A program made the position numbers and the translations under genes. DNA of 17,946 bases, taken from positions 1-17,946 of the forward strand of contig JALLAP010000148.1 in the NCBI GenBank assembly GCA_036939355.1. The letters are read 5' to 3'. The notes below the pieces were generated by a model that saw only the letters and a list, made by a program, of their open reading frames with translations, was not told the origin of the DNA and ran no database searches. Of this stretch, positions 1 through 8,252 are shown piece after piece. Each line of letters opens with the position of its first letter. Position 1 is the stretch's first letter. The DNA is from Thalassiosira profunda (Eukaryota; Bacillariophyta; Thalassiosirophyceae; Thalassiosirales; Thalassiosiraceae).

Positions 1-159
1 GTGAGAACGAATGGCGATGAGCGATGAACGTGCGTTGCGAATTTATGACCTCGCTCGTGTTCAATGAGGCCGACCTGTCAACTGAGCAGTGCTCAATCAG
101 GCCGGATTGCACAAAATCCTACGCATCTGCTCAGCGTAGAAATGTACCAGTTCCTACAA

Positions 160-205
160 TTAAGTACCGTGCTAGCAAGTTACGTAGTACGGTACGGGGT
201 ATGTA
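160..205. promoter_or_regulatory. Palindrome-rich upstream region of the coiled-coil/GOLD gene
   Basis: Positions 1-317 contain no gene I can support. Within them, this segment is dense in GTAC and TACGTA palindromes: TTACGTA at 180-186, and an inverted pair GTACCGT (164-170) / ACGGTAC (189-195). A similar TTACGTAA lies upstream of the minus-strand gene near 3804. TACGTA is a core bound by plant and algal bZIP-type factors, so a promoter role for the gene starting at 318 is plausible, but this is inference from motif and position only. No TATA box is evident. Confidence 0.25.
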
Positions 206-317
206 GTTAGGTCTTTCGCTCAAGGGCCCTTCCAAACTGCTCAGTCGACAGGCCCTCTACCAGCAAACGCCCCGAACCCCGAAGCAAGCCTGAGAATGAT
301 TGGTCGGTGCATCCACC

Positions 318-2295
318 ATGGAGCCCGACCCATTCCTAGCCCTGGACGCCGCCGCCGCGCCACCGCTGCCTGCGGGGGAGGCTCTCTCCCCTTTTGAAGG
401 GGGGTCGTCGGCCGATGGCGCCTTTGCAGGGGCAGAATCGGCAAGTGCACCCGAAGATACCTCGGCATCCGAGGCTGCACCTCCACATCCAACAACTGCC
501 CCTGATGCCGCCGCATCACCACCCGCCCCTGCCGCCGCGCCTGCACCTCAATCGTCTGGGGAGGCATCCGTAAAATTATCTCCCAAGCTTCCAGCAAAGC
601 CACCGCCGCCGTCTGGGACGAAACTGACGCCTACGCCGGCGAAGGCTGCACCGAGTCCGAGCGCCGGTGGCGGAGCACCTGATGGTGAGTCTGTTGCCGC
701 TTTGATAGGCGATGCATGCATAGGCCATGTGTGCGCCATTGGTCCTTCGGATACCGCGTCTTTTTGCCTGCATATCACATCTTGCCAGTTTGTGCACATC
801 TTGTGCATCAACTCACACTGCAATTGCTCTCCCCAACACAGATCTCCAAGAGGAGCTGGCCACCCTCCTCCTCAAAAAGCAACTCCCCCAAACCTCCGTG
901 GCCGCCCTCCAAAACCTCCTCCGCGAGAATGCCACCCTCAAAGAAAAGAACAACAAGCTCAAATCCCTCCTGGGACGGTCGGCCAAAGCGCAGCGCGACG
1001 CCAAGAACGAATTGGAGCAGATGAAGAGGCTGTACGAGGCCGCGCGGACGGAGAACGACCGGCTGGAGAAGCGCGTGGAGGTATTGGCCAATCGTCCCAC
1101 GCACATGGATTTGCTGGCGGACTTTGAGACCAACTTCGATCGGGCGCTGCTGTCCATCGGGGGCGGGGAGACGAAGTCGTCGCAGCAGAGCGGGGGGGAG
1201 AACGCGGCCGAGTCGTCGTCTTCGTCGGGGATGGCCGCGGACGGGGGATTGTCCCTGTACGAGGACGCGTCCCGGGCGGCGTACGGGCAGGGCGGCAAGG
1301 CCGACTCCCTCCTTTTGACCGAGCTCAACGAGGCCAAGGCCCGCATCGCCCACTTGGAATCGCTCAACAACTCGTTTCAGGGACGGTACAACAACCTCGA
1401 GCACACGCACAAGGCGCTGCTGAACGACCAGCAGAGCAGCAAGAACACGCTGACGAACCTCCAGCTGGAATTGCGCATGTCGAAGATGGAAACGGAACAC
1501 GCGCTGCGCAGCCTAAGGGAGAAGGAGGCAATTGTAACAGAGATGCAGATGGAGATTAATTTGGTGACTCAGTCGGCCGTCGATGCGAACAAACGCGCCG
1601 CCGAGGGGATGGAGGTGGCCCAAGGCGCCAAAGCGGACAAGGAGTACGTGGACGGACTGGAGGCCAAGGTCGTGGCGCTGCAGGAGTGGGCATTGGCGAG
1701 CACGGAGAGCAAGCGGCTGACCACCGAGCGGTGTCGGGGATTAGAGGGAAGGGTCAAAGAACTCGAGGACGTGGTGCGAAAGGTGACGTCCGGAGGAGAG
1801 GACGGGCTGGGATCGGGGCTGCTCGATTTGTCAGAATTGTCCGAGCACCTGAATTTGACGCCCAGGCCCCTTACTTCCTCCAGCGCGAGCTCCGTCGTCA
1901 GTGGCAAAGACGACCACGAGCGCAAGCTGTGGACGCAGTCCGCGTCCCTCGTCGTGGGCGCCGGCACCGTGGGTCAGGCCGTCCTAGAATTGGGCCAGGT
2001 TCACATTGAGCCGTACGAGACGGTGGTCTTGCGATGGAAGTTTGACGTGACTCCGGGAGATTTGGACATTTACTTCTCGGTGCTGAAAGGGATACACGAG
2101 GACAAGAAGAAACAGCGCGGGGCGGACGCGTGCTTCCGCAATCGACACGTGATGGGAGGGGGCGCCGGGGATGTGAGCGGGGCGTTTGCGGTGCAGAATG
2201 CGTGCACGCTGGTGTGGTCGAACGAAATGTCGTGGGTGCGGCCGCGAACGGTCAAGTGGACTGTCGATGCCGTGGCCATTGAGTGGAGTGATTAA
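318..2295 (+). CDS. Coiled-coil protein with C-terminal GOLD-like domain (two exons)
   Basis: I read this as exons 318-684 and 842-2295 (606 aa). The intron (685-841) starts GTGAGT, ends ACACAG, and joins a split GAT codon in frame. The ATG at 318 has a near-perfect start context (CCACCATGG); the frame is open a few codons upstream but has no earlier ATG. Residues 1-122 are Pro/Ala/Ser-rich and probably disordered. Two long heptad-like coiled coils follow (about 124-230 and 290-460), rich in Leu, Glu and Lys. From about 480 to the end the sequence has the beta-rich pattern of a GOLD domain, with V-LRWKFDV near 515, then DLDIYFSV, and an aromatic-rich end (LVWSNEMSWVRPRTVKW). GOLD domains occur in Golgi and endosome trafficking proteins (p24, Sec14-like, FYCO1), so a membrane-tethering or cargo-adaptor role is likely but inferred. 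No transmembrane segment is visible. Confidence 0.8.
685..841 (+). other. Spliceosomal intron (157 bp)
   Basis: The donor is GATG|GTGAGT and the acceptor is CCCCAACACAG|AT. The two flanking frames differ, and the splice restores one continuous frame through a phase-1 GAT codon. The intron contains TGCATC-type hexamers (711-716, and near 804). Confidence 0.85.
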
Positions 2296-2310
2296 GTGTA
2301 TCAGATTTTG

Positions 2311-2335
2311 ACTCTCTCCTACTGGGGGAGAGAGT
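2311..2335. repeat. Hairpin between convergent stop codons
   Basis: A perfect 9-bp stem (ACTCTCTCC at 2311-2319, GGAGAGAGT at 2327-2335) with a 7-nt loop sits in the 60-bp gap between two tail-to-tail genes. It would fall in the 3' UTR of either transcript. A role in 3'-end formation or transcript stability is possible but not shown; no AATAAA-type poly(A) signal is seen nearby. Confidence 0.5.
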
Positions 2336-2355
2336 TGACACATAAGTCTCCTCAT

Positions 2356-3768
2356 TCAGCCGAACTCATTGGCCAACACAGTCGCAAGCTCGTCTGCCAC
2401 CTCCTCGCAGATATCGACCCGTGCCCGGCGCACCCGCGCGGCCAGCGCCTCCGGACCATACTGCCCCATCGCCCCTGTTCCCTCGCACGCGAACGACTGC
2501 GGCAACTCCTGCCACAGCGCCTCCGTCGCGTCGTCGGCGTCAGCGCCATCGCATAATCGCTGCCACTGCCCCGGCGGGGGCGTCCCAAGGCTCCGTCGCA
2601 CGTCGTCGTCCGGCCCTCTCTTTAAGCGGGGCGCCCACTCGTTCGAGAATGAGAGGAGGTACTTTCCCGCGTCGCGCTGGGCCTCGCCGCCGTCGTCACC
2701 TTGAAGCTCCTCGACAGCACGGCGTAATGCGGCCCGGGTGCAAAACCGAGCGACGAGGCGGGCGTTCAGTTTGTGGAGGGGCGTTCCCTGGTCATCACCC
2801 TCCCCGCCCGCCACGACCTGCCGCTCGAGGTAAAAGGCACGTTCAGCGTCTTTTTTGGTTTGCAGTTTGGGCGGGACCACCGCCCCCTCGCGAGTGGCGT
2901 CGACGTGGAGTGCAAGCCTCGTTCGGTCCTTCGCTGCCAGCTCCTTCAGGTCCTCGGCCCACTCCTGTCCGAGGCTTCGCGCCACTGCCCGTAACGTCTG
3001 AGATATCGTCCTCGGATCGATTGTCTCCTCGTAGCTCCGGCCTTCCGATGCCTGCGCGGCGAGGTAGGGGTTCCTCCGCTGCTGCGCGCTGAGGCGGGGC
3101 GGCGCGAGCTGCACGGTGATCGTCAACGGCGGGGCTTCCTCGAGGCGCGGCAGATATCCGCGCCACCCCGCCCCCTCCACGCACAAGCCGTCGAGCTCAT
3201 TGAAACGCCCTCTGTCGTCCAGGTGGTCGTGGCCTAAGAAGCCCCGCAGCCATTTGTAAGTTGGTTCGTCGCGCAGGTCGGCGAGGTAGTAGAGTTGTGT
3301 CTGGATGGCCCGTTGCAGGAGCAGACGACCGATGTCGTGTGTCGAACGGGGGGATGCATTCGCGGCTGCTGTTCTAACATCGTCCTGTACAGCGGTTGGT
3401 GCATCTGAAATAATATCATCCGGCACATCGGATGCACCGGCAGCTGCCTCGTCCTGCAGCCTCTGTTGCAAATACTCCTCGAAGGAGGGGACGGCCGACA
3501 TGGTTCTTCCTTGAAACACGGCCGTCGGATGCGAGGCGAGCGCGATGGCCGCGAGAAGGCGTCGGTGCATCTCGCCAAGATCAACGCAACGCATGTTGCT
3601 GTCCCTTTCATCGTGCCTTTTCAGAAGCACAGGTGAGAGCTGGACATCAATGGATATGATCACATCGTTATCCGAGAGGTAGGTGACGGAGGAACATGTT
3701 GTGATGGGCGAGGCGAGGAGAAGGCGCGCGAGGAACCGCGGGGCGAGGCCGAGGAACAGAGTCGTCAT
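2356..3768 (-). CDS. Hypothetical protein, possibly organelle-targeted
   Basis: This intronless frame encodes 470 aa from the ATG at 3768. I do not recognise a family. The frame stays open further upstream to 3921, but 3768 is favoured because a TTACGTAA palindrome lies 36-43 nt before it and the predicted N-terminus (MTTLFLGLAPRFLARLLLAS) is hydrophobic and basic, like an organelle presequence. Other candidate starts are 3594, 3570 and 3501. The 3570 start would give a hydrophobic stretch ending near AVFQ, resembling a plastid-type bipartite signal. The body is soluble and mixed alpha/beta, with a motif-like block (WLRGFLGHDHLDDRG), a TITVQLAPPRL strand, and Arg/Asp-rich helices to the C-terminus. 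Sustained sense over 400 codons with acidic and basic helices supports real coding; function is unknown. Confidence 0.65.
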   Translation of the reverse strand: MTTLFLGLAPRFLARLLLASPITTCSSVTYLSDNDVIISIDVQLSPVLLKRHDERDSNMRCVDLGEMHRRLLAAIALASHPTAVFQGRTMSAVPSFEEYLQQRLQDEAAAGASDVPDDIISDAPTAVQDDVRTAAANASPRSTHDIGRLLLQRAIQTQLYYLADLRDEPTYKWLRGFLGHDHLDDRGRFNELDGLCVEGAGWRGYLPRLEEAPPLTITVQLAPPRLSAQQRRNPYLAAQASEGRSYEETIDPRTISQTLRAVARSLGQEWAEDLKELAAKDRTRLALHVDATREGAVVPPKLQTKKDAERAFYLERQVVAGGEGDDQGTPLHKLNARLVARFCTRAALRRAVEELQGDDGGEAQRDAGKYLLSFSNEWAPRLKRGPDDDVRRSLGTPPPGQWQRLCDGADADDATEALWQELPQSFACEGTGAMGQYGPEALAARVRRARVDICEEVADELATVLANEFG

Positions 3769-3822
3769 TGGTCTACGTACGTAAAGGGGGTACATACCAT
3801 AGGTTACGTAAGTACTAACCTC
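3769..3822. promoter_or_regulatory. Palindromic TTACGTAA region before the minus-strand gene
   Basis: The 8-bp palindrome TTACGTAA (3804-3811) lies inside a larger inverted repeat, AGGTTA...TAACCT (3801-3821). Another ACGTACGT lies near 3775. It resembles the TTACGTA cluster before the gene at 318. Position just upstream of the favoured ATG at 3768 suggests a promoter element; this is inference. Confidence 0.3.
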
Positions 3823-3950
3823 CCAACTCGTCCACGCCAGCCACGCACGCACTTTCACCCTCTCGCTCTCACAATGAGCGCCTCCTCCCGCCTTATCCAC
3901 TCCCTCATCTACCCCCCTCATAGCAACAGACCGATGCGCCAGAACCGGGA

Positions 3951-3977
3951 GATGGGCTGCTGCTTCAGGCGCAAGAC
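3951..3977 (+). other. Partial copy of the ctpA start region
   Basis: These 27 bases match 14321-14347, the first codons of ctpA, at 25 of 27 positions, including an uninterrupted 16-base identity. Both copies begin at an ATG and encode MG-x-x-FRRKT. Here the frame runs MGCCFRRKTVTAAAVAIGAW and then into a telomere-like repeat, with no mature protease sequence following. It could be a decayed duplicate of the ctpA 5' end, or a leader shared by several genes. An ORF spanning it (3874-4140) is too poor to call a gene. Confidence 0.5.
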
Positions 3978-4025
3978 AGTGACCGCTGCGGCGGTGGCGA
4001 TTGGCGCTTGGGCGTACTCAAGAAG

Positions 4026-4062
4026 CCTAACCCTAACCCCAACCACAACCCTAACCCTAACC
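4026..4062 (+). repeat. Interstitial telomere-like repeat
   Basis: About six imperfect units of CCCTAA (complement TTAGGG), with variants CCCCAA and CCACAA in the middle. TTAGGG is the telomere repeat of many stramenopiles and other eukaryotes. Coding genes lie on both sides, so this is an internal array and not a chromosome end. Confidence 0.75.
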
Positions 4063-4136
4063 TCCGGGTTTCGAGCTCGAACAGACCTCTCCCGCTTTAT
4101 TTTATACCTATTCCACAGTTATGCGAGCTATCCAAG

Positions 4137-4391
4137 ATGAAAAAGGCTATCGCTGCCCGGGAGTCAAAGAGCAAAGCAACAACGAACATTCCTCTCAAGC
4201 GCCGACGGCATTGGCCCCCTCATAGCGCGTCCAACCCCTCCAGCGGTGGCGCCCCGACACTCCGCCATCGCCCAGGTCTAAGACCGACCCTCCCATCGAT
4301 ACCGCTAGGAGAGCCGCCGAGAGGATGGAGGGCTCGGCGTCGAACGCCGGCACCGAGGACGGTCGTCGGAATCGAGCTTTGCTCTCGATGA
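4137..4391 (+). other. Upstream ORF overlapping the PDZ-gene start
   Basis: An 84-codon frame opens at the ATG at 4137 (A at -3, a favourable context) and runs past the PDZ-gene ATG at 4325 in another frame, stopping at 4391. A shorter upstream ATG (4121) opens 34 codons ending near 4224. A TATA-like TTTATTTTATA lies at 4096-4106. If transcription starts upstream of 4121, these ORFs could lower translation from 4325. Alternatively the 5' region is spliced or transcription begins later. No homology is recognised; this is a regulatory candidate only. Confidence 0.25.
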
Positions 4392-6348
4392 AGCTCAGCG
4401 ATCGAGCGTCCTCCTCCGCACAACCACACAACGCCCCTCCGCCGGCTGGAGCCCACGAGGGCGTCCCGCGAGGAGGGGCGGCCGATGGCGGCGTTGCGGC
4501 GTGTGTCGCCGCGGGCGTGGAGGGCGCCGCGGGCAATGCCGACGCACCGGGAGCGAAGCGTCCACGCTCATCGACTCGTCGTGATGGTGATGGATTGGCT
4601 ACCGCACACTCCACTCCTGCGCGCGCTCGGTCCCTGCGGACGGCTGTGCGGGGGGTGGAGGAGGAAGACGGTGGGGCCGTCGAGGAACGAGCGGCGCTCG
4701 AACTGGCTTCGGGGAGCTCCCCAGCAAGATTGAAGTCTGCATCCGACGGGAGAGGAGTCCTCTCCCCCAGTACCCTCAAGGGGAGGAGCCGGCCAGTCAG
4801 CGAGAAGGGGGCGAGGAAGCGTCCCCATGCATCTTCTGACGACAATGAGAATTACAGCAACAGCAATATCGGCCGCCCGGGGGTTGCACGTGGCTCATCG
4901 TCGAAAAGAAACGGCGTAAGAAACCTCCCGCCGCCGCAGCACCCCACCCGGCCGCCCTCGTCTTCCCTACACAGCCCCGCGCTTGACAATGCCGCGCGCC
5001 AAAATGAGGGCGTTGAAACGGCGGAGACGAGCGGCGACGCGGCCGGCCGAGATGTGGTGTCTCCTTCTCAAGTCGTCTCGACAGCAACAATGGGAGGCAG
5101 ATGCGGAATCGTGGTGTCCATTGTAATCCCCACCCGAGAGTCTTTTGGGGCGGATCTCTCCGCAGAGAAAAAGACACGGCTGTCGCAGTTTTCGAAGGTC
5201 TATGTTGGGAGCCAAGCGGAGACAGCGGGGCTGCTGGCTGGTGACATGCCCTTGTCCTTGGGGAAGAGAATCTCTTACGATGCATTCTTGGAATTGGTCA
5301 AGAGAGGACCTAGACCGCTCACCTTCCACGTGTTCCGGAACGCCGAGAGCGAGGCGGTAGCCCACGAGGCCGGATTCGTGGAGACGGCCGCGGCGAGCAG
5401 CGCCAGGGACGTAGACGAAATTGTCACCATTGTTGATGGCGATGCATTGTCGGTGCTTGGCACGCTCAAGCACGGAGAGGGGGTCGGGGATGCATTGGCC
5501 ATCGCGATCCGCCAGAGGATGACGGACACCAACGCGCCCGGCGACATGGTGGTGGAAGAGGAGTGTGGTAGAGGGGGGGGAATCGTCGCCCTCACTGTTG
5601 GCGGTGAGCGGGAGTTGACTGTTTTCGGCACGCAGCACTGCTTGTCGCTGCTACCGCCGCGCAAAACTCTTGGTAAGAATTTCACTTCTTTGGCTGGTGG
5701 ATCGACCAATACTCACGTTCCTCTTCAGTCTCTAAAAAGCGCAAGCAGAGGCGACACACCAATCCAGTGCTGAGACGACAAAAGAGCCGCAACAAGGGCG
5801 GCAGGAAGAGCGGCGGGGGTGGCGGGCGGAGCAGGGCCGCCAAAAAGGGGGCCGCGTCCGAATCCAAATCTGCGCAGCTTCCCGGCAAGGAGAGCCGCTC
5901 GACTGTTGCCTCTGAGATGGAGGTGGCCCCCGAAGAGGTCATCGAAGAACTGGACGTGTCAGCCGCGCTCGAGGCCGCCGCTGCGTCTAGAGCTGCCGGA
6001 GTCGCCATTGCCCGGGTATTGGTGGGCGACCTTCTGCAACACGTGCTAGAGTATGTCGGTATCGGTGAAGTCAACAGGCCGTATCTTTTTGCGCATGTCT
6101 ACGGCCAAGGTCCCGACGCTCTCGACCCCCAGGGCACGCTGATGCAGTATCTGGACTCCAGGGGCCTCGCTAGATACCCTAAGAATCGCAGCCGTCTCTT
6201 GCGGGATCAATGCGTGGACACTGACGAGTGGCGGGAGCTGGAGCGAGTGGTGCTTTTGGACGACGAAGCTCGATTTGTAGGGCCGGCCCTCGTCCCTCCC
6301 GATGGCCTTCTTTCCTCGCGCATTTCCCTCCAAGGGATGAAGCCATAG
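4325..6348 (+). CDS. PDZ-domain protein with basic nuclear-type region (two exons)
   Basis: I read this as exons 4325-5672 and 5729-6348 (655 aa). The 56-bp intron rejoins the frame through a split GTC codon. The ATG has A at -3 and G at +4, and the first in-frame stop upstream is near 4277. Residues 1-250 are low-complexity (Ala, Gly, Ser, Arg) with KRPR and RKRP clusters. Residues 258-340 resemble a PDZ domain: CGIVVSIVIP as the carboxylate-loop strand, VGSQAETAGLLAGDMPLSLG as the AxxAGL-x-GD segment, and FLELVKRGPRPLTFHVFR at the end. After the splice a strongly basic stretch (KKRKQRR, then Gly/Arg/Lys) looks like a nuclear localisation signal. The last ~110 residues are acidic to mixed and unrecognised. 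A nuclear scaffold or regulatory role is inferred. The 3' end is uncertain: a splice from 6277 or frameshifts could link it to the downstream Cys-rich ORF. Confidence 0.7.
5673..5728 (+). other. Short spliceosomal intron (56 bp)
   Basis: The donor is CTTG|GTAAGA and the acceptor is CCTCTTCAG|TC after a pyrimidine-rich run. The upstream frame meets a stop at 5773 unless the intron is removed. Splicing moves it into the frame that stays open to 6348, giving a phase-1 junction. A second possible intron at 6277-6367 (GTAGGG...CTCAG, 91 bp) would fuse this gene to the next ORF in frame but has a weaker donor. Confidence 0.75.
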
Positions 6349-6397
6349 CGAACGGTGGCCTCCTCAGCCTGGATTACGACGGCCAGCCGGGTGCTGT

Positions 6398-7813
6398 TTG
6401 CTGGAGGGCTCTGTTCGACGTCTCAGCCACCACACTCGGCGTTGTGTGGGGAATGCCAAAGGCAATCGCGGGCCCGAAGTGGTAGCAAACGTCTCCCCAT
6501 TTGAGGCTGATGCAAAGGCGGACACCGACGCTGCATCACGGCCGTTCTTCCGGAGCGTGAGGGAGCGGACTGATCCATTGATGCGGCCTCTGATCGAGCG
6601 TCTGCCTGACATTCTTCCGAACCTTCGCGTCGCGCTCGTGCTTGGAAAGGCTGCGTGGGAGTTCATGGAAGAAGCAGATCTTCCTGATGGGATGCTCCTT
6701 CAGACTGAGGCTCTTGCCCACATGACACTCATCGTCATGCGCTGGCTGACTGAGCGCCAGCGCGAGTTGCTTGTTCGAACTATCATCAGAATGTTTGCCA
6801 GGGTGATGGGAGTCAGCGAGCCCGCGGTGACCGACGCGCAGTTGAACGCAATCTACGAGCGCCTCCCTGTCAGCGGAGGGCGACGGGTATTGGAAAAACA
6901 TCTCCAGCCTGTGTTCCTCGACCTCGTCCATTTCCACGAAGGCCGAACGGATTGCCGCATGTCAAAATGGTTCCTTAGCGTGGTCGATGAGCAATACCAG
7001 TCGATGGCAGAAATGGAGGCGAGCCAGCTGAGGGCGTGGTTCCATAGCGCGAATACAGCACGAGGGCACAACCAGCTTGCTTTCGTGAACGTGTGCGAGT
7101 GCAACGGCCCAAACTGCAGCCGAAGGGCGCTCGCGGTCTATGGCGCCAGGCACAGGGGCCCCCGGACAGACACTGAATCCAACGATGTGTGCACCGGCAG
7201 ATTCGTCATGCGCCCTGTCTTGGACGACCAGGGACAGCCGGTTCTGGAGGAGGATGGAACTACGCGCATGGTCGACCCCGGCTACCTCGGGCGGTGCACC
7301 AACACTGGCTGCTCGAAAGCCGGCTCCTTGAACATTGGAGTATGCAGGGGCAAGGGTTGCAACTCCGCCAGCTTCAAGAATCCAATCATTCCGGCCACTT
7401 CTCACGATGGAGACGGGAACGCGATTCGTTCACTGGGAGATCACCGCATCGCTGTGTTCGACGAGGCCACTAGACTCTTGATCACCTGGGGTAGCTCCTT
7501 GACGATTTATCAGCAATATGCCAAGCCCGCAGCTCAGGCAGAGATCGACGCTGGGCACTCGGAGCGCGTTCCTGCAACTTTGCTGAAGAGGGATGGCAAC
7601 TTGAAAGCTGATAATGGTGCCCAAAGAGCCTTCTCGACTATCATTGGCGATCCTCCTCGCGACGATGAGGGCGCACTCATCCACCCAAGTGATCCATCTG
7701 GCGGGAAGTGGGGCAGCCATACTGGGGTGGTTGTTCTCAACGGGCTTCGCTTCGAGGGCGTTGGCTCTTGGACCTTTGGTGTCTGCCAAATCGCCAGCAA
7801 CACTCGGTTCTAG
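6398..7813 (+). CDS. Cys-rich hypothetical protein, 5' end unresolved
   Basis: The frame is open from about 6341 to the TAG at 7813. The first ATG inside is at 6581 (410 aa), but sense-like sequence (SRPFFRSVRERTDPL) continues upstream of it, so the true start is probably earlier, spliced or broken. The N-terminal half is alpha-helical (LMRPLIERLPDILPNL, MRWLTERQRELLVRTIIRMF). A Cys-rich middle (about 7090-7380) holds CECNGPNC, then RCTNTGC and VCRGKGC, suggesting zinc binding. The C-terminal third contains RIAVFDEATRLLITWGSS and then a Gly/Asp-rich tail. I do not recognise the family; no transposase or polymerase signature is visible. A protein-like stretch in another frame (6335-6475, containing LSLDYDGQPGAVCWRALFDV) could be its original upstream part, shifted by an indel. 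Confidence 0.5.
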   Translation: MLEGSVRRLSHHTRRCVGNAKGNRGPEVVANVSPFEADAKADTDAASRPFFRSVRERTDPLMRPLIERLPDILPNLRVALVLGKAAWEFMEEADLPDGMLLQTEALAHMTLIVMRWLTERQRELLVRTIIRMFARVMGVSEPAVTDAQLNAIYERLPVSGGRRVLEKHLQPVFLDLVHFHEGRTDCRMSKWFLSVVDEQYQSMAEMEASQLRAWFHSANTARGHNQLAFVNVCECNGPNCSRRALAVYGARHRGPRTDTESNDVCTGRFVMRPVLDDQGQPVLEEDGTTRMVDPGYLGRCTNTGCSKAGSLNIGVCRGKGCNSASFKNPIIPATSHDGDGNAIRSLGDHRIAVFDEATRLLITWGSSLTIYQQYAKPAAQAEIDAGHSERVPATLLKRDGNLKADNGAQRAFSTIIGDPPRDDEGALIHPSDPSGGKWGSHTGVVVLNGLRFEGVGSWTFGVCQIASNTRF

Positions 7814-7869
7814 CTAGACTCCTACTTCTACTACCTACCATCTATTGTAGAGGTGTAAAGATAGTTTGT

Positions 7870-7905
7870 TGCATCTTTCTGCATCTTTGTGCATCTGTAA
7901 ATCTC
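7870..7905 (+). promoter_or_regulatory. TGCATCT triple repeat, former ctpA promoter
   Basis: TGCATCT occurs at 7870, 7880 and 7890, exactly 10 bp apart, giving a roughly one-helical-turn phase. Before the retrotransposon inserted, this block lay about 40-75 bp upstream of the ctpA ATG. TGCATC/GATGCA hexamers are frequent in the host part of the window and occur near other starts (308-313, 17714-17721). A core-promoter role is inferred. Confidence 0.4.
7901..7905. repeat. Target-site duplication, left copy
   Basis: ATCTC directly precedes the left LTR and is repeated at 14278-14282 directly after the right LTR. Five bp is the usual duplication size for Ty1/copia integrases. Confidence 0.9.
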
Positions 7906-8184
7906 TGTTAAAAATAAACCCCTCTCACGGCCGGATCATCGGCCTAGCGCGAGATATCGGGCACCATGCAATTGACTTCGTAACCACAGATTCTATCAAA
8001 GAAGTGAGAGGAGGCGAGGAGGCTCCGATGAGCCCTCAACGCTCCTCTCATCTTGCTGTTATCTACGTATCTTGCTGAGTCAGCGACTCACGACTCGCTT
8101 CCACGTGAAGCTAGTATGGCGATCATACTCGCCATCAGTCGCGCGGACGAAATCGTGCTTGCTCGAAGCACTCTTCGCCCAACA
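7906..8184 (-). repeat. 3' LTR (279 bp)
   Basis: This copy is identical base for base to 13999-14277 by direct comparison. It starts TGTTA and ends CAACA on the plus strand. In element orientation it is the 3' LTR because the coding frame reads leftward into it. Confidence 0.95.
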
Positions 8185-8252
8185 CACTCCTGCGGTCTTC
8201 GCTCGGCCCTCGGCCTGAGCGTATGACCGTTTAATTACTAATTGGCAGCCGT

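Noticed and set aside
24..206. 60-codon ORF at the left edge
   Set aside because: No recognisable composition, domain or supporting context.
2421..3092. 223-codon plus-strand ORF opposite the hypothetical gene
   Set aside because: Arg/Pro-rich shadow with no domain; the minus-strand frame is longer and more protein-like.
3874..4140. Plus-strand ORF containing the ctpA-like leader
   Set aside because: It reads through telomere-type repeats and has no conserved body, so only the 27-base match is reported.
7870..7896. CRISPR-like array
   Set aside because: Three 7-bp motifs with 3-bp gaps are far too short for repeats and spacers, and the genome is eukaryotic.
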